A stretch of DNA of 19,537 nt from CAG-582 sp964636965. Its GTDB lineage: Bacteria; Bacillota_I; Bacilli_A; RF39; UBA660. Made by a program: the position numbers and the translations under genes. The stretch covers positions 1 to 19,537 of the forward strand of contig CAZWST010000031.1 in the NCBI GenBank assembly GCA_964636965.1. The letters are read 5' to 3'. Below, piece after piece: positions 12,071 through 19,391 of this stretch (its first letter is position 1; every line of letters begins with the position of its first letter). Under the pieces are notes generated by a model. The model had not been told where the DNA came from, did no database searches, and saw only the letters and a list, made by a program, of their open reading frames with translations.

Positions 12071-13227
12071 TATTCTTCCTCATCTTTATACATAGAATCA
12101 ATTAAATTGAATAAATCAGTTTCAATTGTATTATCAAGTCCAGAATCTTCTTCAGGATTGTCATCCTTTGGTCTTGAAATAATGCTTTCCATATCCACTA
12201 CTTCGTCATCATCGTCTTCATCTTCAGTTATACTTTGTAACTCACTTGTACTTTCAAATGCATCTTCTATATTATTATTATCTAATTCATCATCATTTAT
12301 ACTAGAATTATTTAAATTAGCACTAACTTCTTCAATTTCATCATAATTATCAGTTTGTATTATTTCATCATCAATATCATCAATTGAATGAGTAGGACCT
12401 TCTTCTTTTTCTTCTACTATTTTTTTAACTTCCTTTTTTTCCTTCTTTATTGTAGGTTTTACAATTTCTTCTTCAATTGGCTCATTTATTAAATCAGTTA
12501 TTGCTGTATTTAATTCGATTAATTCTTCTGTTTGCGCCAATTTTTTTTCTTCTACAATCTTGGGAGTTTCTTTTCTCTCCTCTGGTTTTGCTTTTTTCTT
12601 TTGAACTAATGGTTGGTCATTATAACTTACTGGCCCATAAGTTCTTGGAACAGCGCCTGTATTAACTTTTGTTAAAGCATCAGTCCTATCAACAATCTCT
12701 TCTGGTTTATAATTCTTATCAAGTATTCCCCAAACTGGTGAAATAACTGGTGTATTAGTAAATGGTTTTTTCTCTTTAACTTCTTTTTCAGATTCTTCTA
12801 AGATTTTACGATAATCTCTTATATCTCTCTCTTTTCTAACAGATTCCTTTGGATTCGTAGTAAAAGAATCTACTTTCTTTACTAATTTTATTTCCTCATC
12901 TTGTTCTTCACTTAAGAAATCAATATCCATATCTTCATAATTTCTAATTCTCTTTGGTACCTCTTCTCGTGTATCAAATTCAGTATCTACTGGAAAATTA
13001 AATTTCTCAACTTGTTCCTCAACATTTGTCTCTTTTACTTTATCTTCTTGAGGTACTTTTATTTCACGAATTGGATTTTCCTCTTCTTCATCATTATGAT
13101 AATCAATAAATCCATGAGTATCAGCCTTAACTGAATCTTTTTTATTTTTGGGAGTTCTTTCTGGTAATTCCTCAGAATCATCTACATCATCAAATAATAT
13201 TTTCTTAAACTTATCTACAAAACTCAT
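12070..13227 (-). CDS. Large acidic, probably disordered cytoplasmic protein
   Basis: About 385 residues, rich in Glu, Asp and Lys, mostly low-complexity, with no membrane segment. One ordered-looking island breaks this: TPVISPVWGILDKNY followed by PEEIVDRT and GAVPRTYGPVSYND (about residues 160-205), which looks like a conserved binding motif. The N-terminal helix MSFVDKFKKILFDD may target or oligomerise the protein. Two ATGs are possible; the second (MSFVDK) lies nine bases from GAGG and is preferred, the first is immediately next to it. It starts 5 nt after the lipoprotein gene stop. Family not recognised. A scaffold role at the envelope or in division is suggested only by its neighbours. 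Confidence 0.8.
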   Translation of the reverse strand: MSFVDKFKKILFDDVDDSEELPERTPKNKKDSVKADTHGFIDYHNDEEEENPIREIKVPQEDKVKETNVEEQVEKFNFPVDTEFDTREEVPKRIRNYEDMDIDFLSEEQDEEIKLVKKVDSFTTNPKESVRKERDIRDYRKILEESEKEVKEKKPFTNTPVISPVWGILDKNYKPEEIVDRTDALTKVNTGAVPRTYGPVSYNDQPLVQKKKAKPEERKETPKIVEEKKLAQTEELIELNTAITDLINEPIEEEIVKPTIKKEKKEVKKIVEEKEEGPTHSIDDIDDEIIQTDNYDEIEEVSANLNNSSINDDELDNNNIEDAFESTSELQSITEDEDDDDEVVDMESIISRPKDDNPEEDSGLDNTIETDLFNLIDSMYKDEEE

Positions 13228-13232
13228 AATAC

Positions 13233-13886
13233 TCATCCTCTTTCTTTAATAACATCTGGATCATAATCATCTTCATTACCCTTATAAGTATCATCTACTT
13301 CATCTAAGTAATTAGTCTCCACATTAGTGTTATCAAATATATTAACCTGTTCTTCAGCTGATGCAAACTCATTTTTACTTAAATTAGAAGCTATTACATC
13401 ATCAATATAAGTAATTGATGAAAGTATTACTAAGGAATTAGTAATTACTTCATTTAAATCTTTATGAGCACATTTAACTTCAATTTTAGAATAATTATAT
13501 ATTATTTTTATTATATATTCATCGCCAGTATCTTTTACATTAATAAGCCCACTTTTATCTTCTTTATCAATTATTTTACTATAAAATAATTGACTATCTT
13601 CTTCATAGACAGAAGTCTTTTTATTATGATAAGCAACTAAATCAACAAATAAGTAATAATCATAATATTTACTTTTAATTATTTCATTATATTCATCTGT
13701 AACAGTAGACTTTAAAGTTCTTGGCAAATAATACTTATAGCCACTGTTAACATGATTATATAACACATATTTACTATTAATGGTTTCATCTACTAAAGTA
13801 TCAATAGATGCATCTTTTATTTTTACACAACCACTAGTGAATAGTGTAATGACCAAAATCATCACAATAAATAGATACTTTTTCAT
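13233..13886 (-). CDS. Putative lipoprotein of unknown function
   Basis: A 217-residue protein with a lipoprotein signal peptide: MKK, hydrophobic 5-16, then FTSGC with C20 as the lipidation site (Thr at -3 is tolerated but not ideal). The mature part is Tyr-rich (YKYYLPRTL, YYDYYLFVDL) with alternating strands to about residue 160, then an acidic, flexible tail. First gene of the operon with the acidic protein, YtxG-like and YtxH-like genes. AGGTGGAG site before ATG. TGA stop. Family not recognised. Confidence 0.83.
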   Translation of the reverse strand: MKKYLFIVMILVITLFTSGCVKIKDASIDTLVDETINSKYVLYNHVNSGYKYYLPRTLKSTVTDEYNEIIKSKYYDYYLFVDLVAYHNKKTSVYEEDSQLFYSKIIDKEDKSGLINVKDTGDEYIIKIIYNYSKIEVKCAHKDLNEVITNSLVILSSITYIDDVIASNLSKNEFASAEEQVNIFDNTNVETNYLDEVDDTYKGNEDDYDPDVIKERG

Positions 13887-13910
13887 TCTCCACCTACTCT
13901 TATATAACTA

Positions 13911-13939
13911 ATTATAACAAATTTACTAATTAATTTAAA
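13911..13939 (-). promoter_or_regulatory. Promoter of the lipoprotein operon
   Basis: Minus strand: TTTAAA (13939-13934), 17 nt, TATAAT (13916-13911), about 25 bp before the lipoprotein start. Confidence 0.55.
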
Positions 13940-13980
13940 TAAGTTTTTAAAAACTACTCCCATTTATTTTCAATTATATC

Positions 13981-14008
13981 AAAAAAAGAGTAAAATTAAC
14001 TACTTTTC
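13981..14008 (-). terminator. Probable weak terminator after trmB
   Basis: Minus strand: AAAAGTA and TACTCTTTT-type imperfect stem followed by a T-run; the trmB stop codon lies in the hairpin. AT-rich and imperfect. Confidence 0.4.
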
Positions 14009-14638
14009 CAAATACTTTACAGCGTCTAGATAGTTAATTTTTACTCCCCTGCTTTTAAATTTTTTTTCGTATTCTGTTTCAACATTTGGTATATCTTCAT
14101 TTTCTAAGTCTAATGAAACTCTTTCAAGTGTATATCCATGTTTACTTAAACTTGAAAGAGAATAACCAAAAAGTCCGATATTATCGGTTTTTTGAATAAT
14201 ATGTGGATTTCCTTTAAAAATAGAATCATATCTACTTAAGAATACTTCACTTGTAAGTCTTCTTCTTTCATGTCTCTTTTTAGGCCATGGATCAGAAAAA
14301 TTAAGAAAAAGTGTAGTAACTTCATGATCAAATATTAAGCTTATAATATCAGCATCTACTCTTATTAATTTTAGATTTTTTAAATCCTTGCCTTCCAACT
14401 TTTGTACCGCTCTTACCATAACTGATTCATACTTTTCAATACCAATAAAGTTAACATTAGGGTATTTTTCTGCATTGCCAATAATAAAATCCCCTTTTCC
14501 CATACCAATTTCTAAACATATAGGTGCATTATTTTTAAATAAACTTTTAAAGTTTCCACATAATTCATGCGTTGGAACAACAACATACGGTGAATTATTA
14601 ACAATATTAACTGCATCTTTAACATTTCTTAAACGCAT
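14000..14638 (-). CDS. trmB: tRNA (guanine-N7)-methyltransferase
   Basis: A 212-residue Rossmann-fold SAM methyltransferase that forms m7G at position 46 of tRNA; almost the same length as Bacillus TrmB. SAM-binding loop EIGMGKG at 43-49, GIEKY at 66-70, the hallmark NFSDPWPKKRHERRRLT at 113-129, and TDN at 151-153 (followed by IGLFGYS rather than the usual RGLFEYS). The C-terminal TEYEKKF stretch is conserved. An AGGAGGTAAAATT site precedes the ATG. Divergent from the small coiled-coil gene, with 67 bp between the starts. Confidence 0.96.
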   Translation of the reverse strand: MRLRNVKDAVNIVNNSPYVVVPTHELCGNFKSLFKNNAPICLEIGMGKGDFIIGNAEKYPNVNFIGIEKYESVMVRAVQKLEGKDLKNLKLIRVDADIISLIFDHEVTTLFLNFSDPWPKKRHERRRLTSEVFLSRYDSIFKGNPHIIQKTDNIGLFGYSLSSLSKHGYTLERVSLDLENEDIPNVETEYEKKFKSRGVKINYLDAVKYLEK

Positions 14639-14657
14639 AATTTTACCTCCTTAACTA

Positions 14658-14686
14658 TTCACAAAATTAAAACAAATACATATATT
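14658..14686 (+). promoter_or_regulatory. Promoter of the small coiled-coil gene
   Basis: TTCACA (14658-14663), 17 nt, TATATT (14681-14686): each hexamer differs from consensus at one base. Confidence 0.7.
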
Positions 14687-14705
14687 AAATTAGGAGTGAT
14701 GAATT

Positions 14706-15011
14706 GTGAAAAAAGATAGAAATAGTTTCTTTTCTCAATTTGGTAGCTATGGATACAATAATCAAGTTCCCTTTATGCAAAACGATATGAATATGCAAGC
14801 CCCTGTTATGCCTCAAGTAAGTTCAAATATGTCCTATCAAATGAATCCAAACGCCTACGCAACAAATGACTCATTAGATTCAAGAATATCTAAACTAGAA
14901 AGAGAAATTAATAGATTAGATGCTCGCATATCAAAACTAGAACAAACAGGAACAAACATAAGTGCTACCAACACAGATTACAACTTTGCTAATTCTATGT
15001 ACATGGTTTAA
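14706..15011 (+). CDS. Small coiled-coil protein, 101 residues
   Basis: Unrecognised. Residues 1-55 are Asn, Gln, Met, Pro and Tyr rich and probably disordered (SQFGSYGYNNQVPF, QAPVMPQVS). Residues 57-80 are a clear heptad coiled coil (LDSRISKLEREINRLDARIS). The tail is Asn/Thr rich. GTG start nine bases after AGGAG. Its own promoter and terminator, and a position on the opposite strand from all neighbours, argue that it is real. Gln/Met/Tyr-rich N-termini of this sort occur in spore-coat-like and phase-separating proteins, but no role can be assigned. Confidence 0.78.
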   Translation: MKKDRNSFFSQFGSYGYNNQVPFMQNDMNMQAPVMPQVSSNMSYQMNPNAYATNDSLDSRISKLEREINRLDARISKLEQTGTNISATNTDYNFANSMYMV

Positions 15012-15012
15012 T

Positions 15013-16647
15013 TCATTTATCAAGCTTACCTAAGGTAAGTTTTTTTAATATTTTCTTAACCATCTCTTTACCTAATATTTCATCTATTAATCCCATCTTA
15101 AATGAAACACCTATATAGATAAACCCTCCAATTGCCGCATTAATAATAATGGTAATAATTGCACCACTATAAGTAGTTACATTAAATGGTAAGAACTTAT
15201 TAATAATTACTAACACTAAAACCATTAACACACCAGGGATTAGTGTTCTAAATACATTCTTTATAGTTTCTGTATATTTAATCTTATTTTCTTTCTTTAA
15301 AGCATGAAGCCCAATAAAGACAGATGCTGAATAGCCTATAATACTAGCAGTTATGCTACCTAAATATGGTTTAAAATGAATAAATTTAAATAAATACATA
15401 ATAGGTACATCTAAAAAAGCATTAAGTAAAAAACCTATAAGACTAACTTTATAAACAAGTTTATACTTACTTAAAGATTGACAAATAGTTGAAACTATTA
15501 AATATAAATTTCCAAATAAAGCCGAAAAAACCATTAGGCTTAATATTTCTGGGCCAAAACTATTAACTTCATAGAAAATTGTCCAAACACTTTTTGAAAG
15601 AACTGCAAGTCCTAAACTTAATGGAAGAGAAATAAACACAATCATACTTAATGATTTATTAATCTTGCTTTCAACTTCTAAGGTATTCTTCTTAGTTATA
15701 GCATCTACTATTGCTGGAACTAGGTTCATAGTCATTCCCATCGCCATCGCATTAATAATCATACAAATCTTAGGTGACCATGTAGAAATTGATGCAGCTA
15801 TTGATTCAACCACATTGGAATCATACTTCATACTTTCAAGTGTTCTTAAAACAAGTATTTGATCAGTAAAGTTATATAAATGAGTAACTATACTTATTAT
15901 AACAAAAGGTATGGCATATTTAATAATCTTCTTTGTGATTTCTTTATTACTTATTTCATCACATTTATCAGATTCCGTCATTTTAAGATTGCTCTTTTTC
16001 ATCGTACATCTTAAATAAATGATTGCCGCAAGCCCACCAAAAAAAGCTCCACTTACTGCAATACCAATTGCTAAAGATAAAGAACCATTAAAAACGTTTA
16101 ATACAAGATATGATCCCGCAAGTATAACAATAATTCTTACTAATTGTTCAATAAATTGACTTAAAGATGATGGACCAATATATTTATGCCCCTGTAAATA
16201 ACCTTTAGTAATACTTAAAAAAGGTATAAGCAAAACAGCTGGGGATACACATCTTACAACAAATGCGACATCACTTGCTTTATTAACACCATCCAATCCA
16301 CCTATTATAAACATTCCAATTTCTTCCGCAAATACAAACAATATAACAAAAGATATAATTGATATAATACTAATTAATTTTCTTCCAATTTTATAAGCAC
16401 GAACTTTAGCATCATCATAATTTAAAGCATTATATTCACTAATAATCTTAGCTATTGCATCAGGTAAACCAGCACTAGATATTCCTAGGAAAATAAGATA
16501 AATATTATAAGAATAACTATATAAGGCACCACCACTAGATCCAACTATCTTATAAAAAGGAATAACATATAGCATACCTAATATTTTAACAACAATTATA
16601 GCAAGCGTTGCTAAAATTGTTCCTTCAATAAAACTATTCTTTTTCAA
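15013..16647 (-). CDS. MurJ/SpoVB-family lipid-linked oligosaccharide flippase
   Basis: A polytopic membrane protein of about 544 residues in the MOP superfamily (polysaccharide biosynthesis/MviN branch). It opens with SFIEGTILATLAIIVVKILGMLYVIPFYKIVG, and has about 14 hydrophobic segments and the length of Bacillus YtgP (MurJ) or SpoVB. Such proteins flip undecaprenyl-linked cell-wall or polysaccharide precursors. Charged intracellular loop at about residues 215-240. TTG is the preferred start: GAGGTGG lies five bases before it; a GTG three codons upstream has no site. The site overlaps the end of the ATP-grasp gene, so the two are coupled. MurJ versus a spore or polysaccharide flippase is not resolved. 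Confidence 0.88.
   Translation of the reverse strand: MKKNSFIEGTILATLAIIVVKILGMLYVIPFYKIVGSSGGALYSYSYNIYLIFLGISSAGLPDAIAKIISEYNALNYDDAKVRAYKIGRKLISIISIISFVILFVFAEEIGMFIIGGLDGVNKASDVAFVVRCVSPAVLLIPFLSITKGYLQGHKYIGPSSLSQFIEQLVRIIVILAGSYLVLNVFNGSLSLAIGIAVSGAFFGGLAAIIYLRCTMKKSNLKMTESDKCDEISNKEITKKIIKYAIPFVIISIVTHLYNFTDQILVLRTLESMKYDSNVVESIAASISTWSPKICMIINAMAMGMTMNLVPAIVDAITKKNTLEVESKINKSLSMIVFISLPLSLGLAVLSKSVWTIFYEVNSFGPEILSLMVFSALFGNLYLIVSTICQSLSKYKLVYKVSLIGFLLNAFLDVPIMYLFKFIHFKPYLGSITASIIGYSASVFIGLHALKKENKIKYTETIKNVFRTLIPGVLMVLVLVIINKFLPFNVTTYSGAIITIIINAAIGGFIYIGVSFKMGLIDEILGKEMVKKILKKLTLGKLDK
15025..15047 (+). terminator. Plus-strand terminator inside the flippase 3' end
   Basis: CTTACC-TAA-GGTAAG followed by eight T, 14 nt after the stop of the small coiled-coil gene. 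The same bases encode the last residues (LTLGKL) of the opposing flippase. Confidence 0.85.
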
Positions 16648-16658
16648 GACTTCCACCT

Positions 16659-17666
16659 CTAAACTTTATACTTAGTGCCTTCTTTTTCATTTATTTTATT
16701 TAAACAATAATTCATAAGATCTTTTCTTCCACAATCACAAAGAACTTGAGGTAAATCCCATCCAGCTCTTCTATTTCCTTCAATAAAAGTACAACCATCC
16801 TCAGTTACAGCAACATCCCATCCAACCATATGAATATGATCATTTACTTTTGCTGCTTCTAAACAAGTTTTTTTAATAATTTCCCAATTAGGTATTTGAA
16901 AACCATCAAATTTGATATGAGAATAAGGATGATTTACATATTCATTATTGTCTTTATCAATCGCATTTCCAATAAGTCTACCAGTTTCAGTATCAACTAA
17001 AACACCCATTCCACCTTTATGAAAATTATCAACATTATATTTACCATTACCAAAACGCATCATTGCTAAAATAATTTCCGATTCGCCATCATATGAAAAA
17101 GTCATAACACGAATAGTATTGACTGAATTAGGCGCAAATGCAGATACATATTCATGTTGTACAACATAACTTTCAAGCAAGATATCTTTTGAAAGGACCT
17201 CATTATAAAATTCATTTAAATCTTTAATATCTTTAGTAACTATCTTTTTTACATTAGATCCAGCTAATCCATTTACAGGCTTATACATAATTTCTTTATG
17301 TTTGCTTAAAAAACTCTTTAATTCATCAATACTTCCCTTATAAAAAGAATCGCGATCAATATATTTAGAAAAATTCTTTAAAAAGTTTGCTTTAATTGAG
17401 AAAAAATCTTTATAAGCACTTGGACTTACTATCTCATAAAACTTATCTTGAGTTTTAATGGTTGCATACTTTTTAATTTCATCTTTAGTACGACTATAAA
17501 GTTTATAATTTAAATAATCAGAATAACCAGACCCAATTAGTATAAAACAATTTAGAAAATTAAACATTAAAGATACTTTATTTTTTCCAGTTTCTTTACT
17601 TACTTTAGTTAATTTTTTTGAAAAATTTACAAAACTACCAGATAAGGCATATTTAATTAGACTCAT
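16659..17666 (-). CDS. ATP-grasp enzyme, sugar-transfer-associated type
   Basis: A 335-residue ATP-grasp protein. Seen: MYKPVNGLAGSNVKK (P-loop-like lysine region), SVNTIRVMTF, AMMRFGNG, NFHKGGMGVLVD, and GWDVAVTEDG...FIEGNRRAGWDLPQ, where E and N are the metal ligands. This order matches the family annotated as sugar-transfer-associated ATP-grasp (ATPgrasp_ST), which joins carboxylates to amines or similar. The substrate is unknown. N-terminal about 60 residues are helical with a hydrophobic stretch (FNFLNCFILIG) and may bind membrane. The start used is the ATG after AGGTGGTGA; an upstream in-frame ATG has no site. Coupled to the flippase downstream, suggesting modification of a cell-wall or polysaccharide precursor. 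Confidence 0.86.
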   Translation of the reverse strand: MSLIKYALSGSFVNFSKKLTKVSKETGKNKVSLMFNFLNCFILIGSGYSDYLNYKLYSRTKDEIKKYATIKTQDKFYEIVSPSAYKDFFSIKANFLKNFSKYIDRDSFYKGSIDELKSFLSKHKEIMYKPVNGLAGSNVKKIVTKDIKDLNEFYNEVLSKDILLESYVVQHEYVSAFAPNSVNTIRVMTFSYDGESEIILAMMRFGNGKYNVDNFHKGGMGVLVDTETGRLIGNAIDKDNNEYVNHPYSHIKFDGFQIPNWEIIKKTCLEAAKVNDHIHMVGWDVAVTEDGCTFIEGNRRAGWDLPQVLCDCGRKDLMNYCLNKINEKEGTKYKV

Positions 17667-17694
17667 ACTTAATTCACCACCTAAATTATACCAT

Positions 17695-17859
17695 TTATTT
17701 ATAAACAATCAAAGCAGAAAAACAATATATCTGTTCTTCTCCAAAAACAGAAGCAGATACACTAAATTTAATATCCATAATTTCTTTATCCTCAATAAAA
17801 TTATTTATTGCCTCTTCCAAATCACTTTCATGATCACAATCAAACACTTTAACCTTCAT
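17695..17859 (-). CDS. Cse60-like small protein
   Basis: A 54-residue protein matching the Cse60 family: MKVKVFD, then a DLEEAINNFI helix, then IMDIKFSVSA and QIYCFSALIVYK. Bacillus Cse60 is a sigma-E-dependent sporulation gene, but relatives are widespread in non-sporulating Bacillota, so sporulation is not implied. The ATG after GGTGATATT is chosen; an ATG 24 nt upstream lacks a site. First gene before the ATP-grasp gene (28 nt gap). Confidence 0.85.
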   Translation of the reverse strand: MKVKVFDCDHESDLEEAINNFIEDKEIMDIKFSVSASVFGEEQIYCFSALIVYK

Positions 17860-17905
17860 AATATCACCAATTATATTAAACAATAAAAATAATAATTATT
17901 TTGTC

Positions 17906-17934
17906 AAAAAAATAACAAGCAATTGCTTGTTATT
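17906..17934 (-). terminator. Terminator after the pilin-like gene
   Basis: A perfect 24-bp palindrome, AATAACAAGCAA and its complement (17911-17934), followed on the minus strand by T-rich sequence. It lies 15 nt after the stop codon. Confidence 0.88.
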
Positions 17935-17949
17935 TAATCTTTATACTAT

Positions 17950-18315
17950 TTAATTACCTGTACCATCGTTTTCTTTGTTCCATGGACGTAGTAACGCAGC
18001 TTCACAAGTATCAAAACCTCCACCTTGGGTAGCACTATTAAAGTCATCTACTGTTCCAAATAGCCAAATAACTATAGTAGGAACAAAGAAGATGCAAATA
18101 CCAGCTATAGCTCTAAATAGAAGTCTCTTAGCTGCAGTCTTAATTTCATCATCTTTTGCAGCAGTAACTGCTTTACCTAAATCCATAATTCCGTACATTA
18201 TAATTACAAAAGGTATTGCTACTTTAAAAATTGTTAAAGCCCAACCAACAAATGTTAATATTTCTTTGGCTTCTGTACAGAAAGTTTGTAAATTAAAACT
18301 AGCTCCTAATAACAT
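17950..18315 (-). CDS. Two-helix pilin-like membrane protein (VirB2/TrbC-like layout)
   Basis: A 121-residue protein: a short N-terminus, membrane helix 1 (about 20-46, LTFVGWALTIFKVAIPFVIIMYGIM), a charged loop (AAKDDEIKTAAKRLL), membrane helix 2 (about 67-88, AIAGICIFFVPTIVIWLFG), and a polar tail. Two helices joined by a basic loop is the plan of VirB2/TrbC pilins, though the typical long cleaved signal is absent. One cysteine near the N-terminus and one in the tail. It has the strongest promoter type in the window and its own terminator, as expected for an abundant structural subunit. Next upstream is a TadZ/CpaE-like gene. The pilin assignment is inference from layout. Confidence 0.72.
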   Translation of the reverse strand: MLLGASFNLQTFCTEAKEILTFVGWALTIFKVAIPFVIIMYGIMDLGKAVTAAKDDEIKTAAKRLLFRAIAGICIFFVPTIVIWLFGTVDDFNSATQGGGFDTCEAALLRPWNKENDGTGN

Positions 18316-18340
18316 AATTACCTCTTCCCTTCATAAGTAT

Positions 18341-18370
18341 ATTATAAATTAACACTAATATTAATGTCAA
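18341..18370 (-). promoter_or_regulatory. Consensus promoter of the pilin-like gene
   Basis: Minus strand: TTGACA (18370-18365), 18 nt, TATAAT (18346-18341). Both hexamers are perfect, and GGGAAGAGGTAATT gives a strong ribosome-binding site. Confidence 0.88.
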
Positions 18371-18386
18371 CTTAATTACACATCAT

Positions 18387-19367
18387 TTACATATTTTCTT
18401 CTTCTAAATTAAATCCAAGTTTTCTTAAAAAATCATTAATAGGTTCAAGATTAGTATTCCTATCATTAAGTGGTGGCAAGTTAAAGAATACCTTTAACTT
18501 AGTTTCATATTCAAAATCAGGAATTTCTTGATCATTTACAAAGCTCTTATTTAGAAGAATTAAATGATCCTTATTTTCCTCTAATGCATTTCTATTTTTC
18601 TTTAAAAGTTTAGTAAGCATTATATATGAAGGCTCAATTATATAAATAATTCTATCACAATATTTATCGGCTTCTCCAAACTCATTTAAATCAATAAAGA
18701 CAGCACTTACATCATCATAAAGCTTAAGTTTGCTTTCTAAATCATTTTTATTAAAACAAGTAGATAAATTTGAATCATGATAATAAAGCATATCTTGTCT
18801 AAACATCTCAATTCCAATAGTTTGAAGTCCATGTGCATTCATTTGTCTTACCATCATATTAATTAAGCTAGTAGCTCCAGCATGATTAGTTAAATTAACA
18901 AATCCAATTACTTCTCTAGCACCTGGATCTTTATAAACTACTGCATGTTCAGATACATAATTATCCCTTTGTTTTAATGTATCTTCTTCACTCATAACTA
19001 AGTGTTTTACATTATCATAAGTATTGGGTGTATTATATAAAAATTTAATACCTTCATAATTACGTGTAAAATTATAAAATCCACATGATATTAAATTGGC
19101 CATATAAAATTGACTATTAACAACTGGATCATTATTAAGTAAAATAATTACACGACTTGGATCAACAGAAGTTGATAATTCTTTAATAACATCTAAATTC
19201 TGATAATCCATAATTGATGTAATATCAATTATCATTTTATTAAAATATAAATTAACAAATTTACTTAAAAGTTCTCTTAATTCAAACTGACCATCTATAC
19301 GTTTAATTATATCAATATCTAGTCTATCAATTATACTTTTATTTTCATTCGCTGTTACAACATTCAT
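18387..19367 (-). CDS. TadZ/CpaE-like atypical MinD-family protein
   Basis: A 326-residue protein. Residues 1-120 resemble a degenerate receiver domain (KMIIDITS, RVIILLNND, FLYNTPN). From about 153 a MinD/ParA-type fold begins: VIGFVNLTNHAGATSLINMM (Walker A position, 156-168), TIGIEMFRQD, AVFIDLNEFGEAD (Walker B), RIIYIIEPSY, LILLNKSF. The receiver-like plus MinD arrangement is that of CpaE/TadZ, which places Tad pilus machines at the pole. The Walker A loop lacks the catalytic lysine (Ala there). AAGGAGG site before ATG. Its neighbours are a pilin-like gene downstream and a truncated gene upstream. Confidence 0.72.
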   Translation of the reverse strand: MNVVTANENKSIIDRLDIDIIKRIDGQFELRELLSKFVNLYFNKMIIDITSIMDYQNLDVIKELSTSVDPSRVIILLNNDPVVNSQFYMANLISCGFYNFTRNYEGIKFLYNTPNTYDNVKHLVMSEEDTLKQRDNYVSEHAVVYKDPGAREVIGFVNLTNHAGATSLINMMVRQMNAHGLQTIGIEMFRQDMLYYHDSNLSTCFNKNDLESKLKLYDDVSAVFIDLNEFGEADKYCDRIIYIIEPSYIMLTKLLKKNRNALEENKDHLILLNKSFVNDQEIPDFEYETKLKVFFNLPPLNDRNTNLEPINDFLRKLGFNLEEENM

Positions 19368-19391
19368 CCTCTTTATCCTCCTTAAACAACT

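Noticed and set aside
11447..12665. Plus-strand frames opposite the YtxH, YtxG-like and acidic protein genes
   Set aside because: Ser- and Leu-rich translations are the shadow of Lys- and Glu-rich coding on the other strand; no start signals.
17879..17907. TTGACA at the end of the pilin-like terminator as the -35 of a cse60 promoter
   Set aside because: The hexamer 17 nt downstream (ATTGTT) is a poor -10, and the nearby TATAAT would put the start inside the ribosome-binding site.
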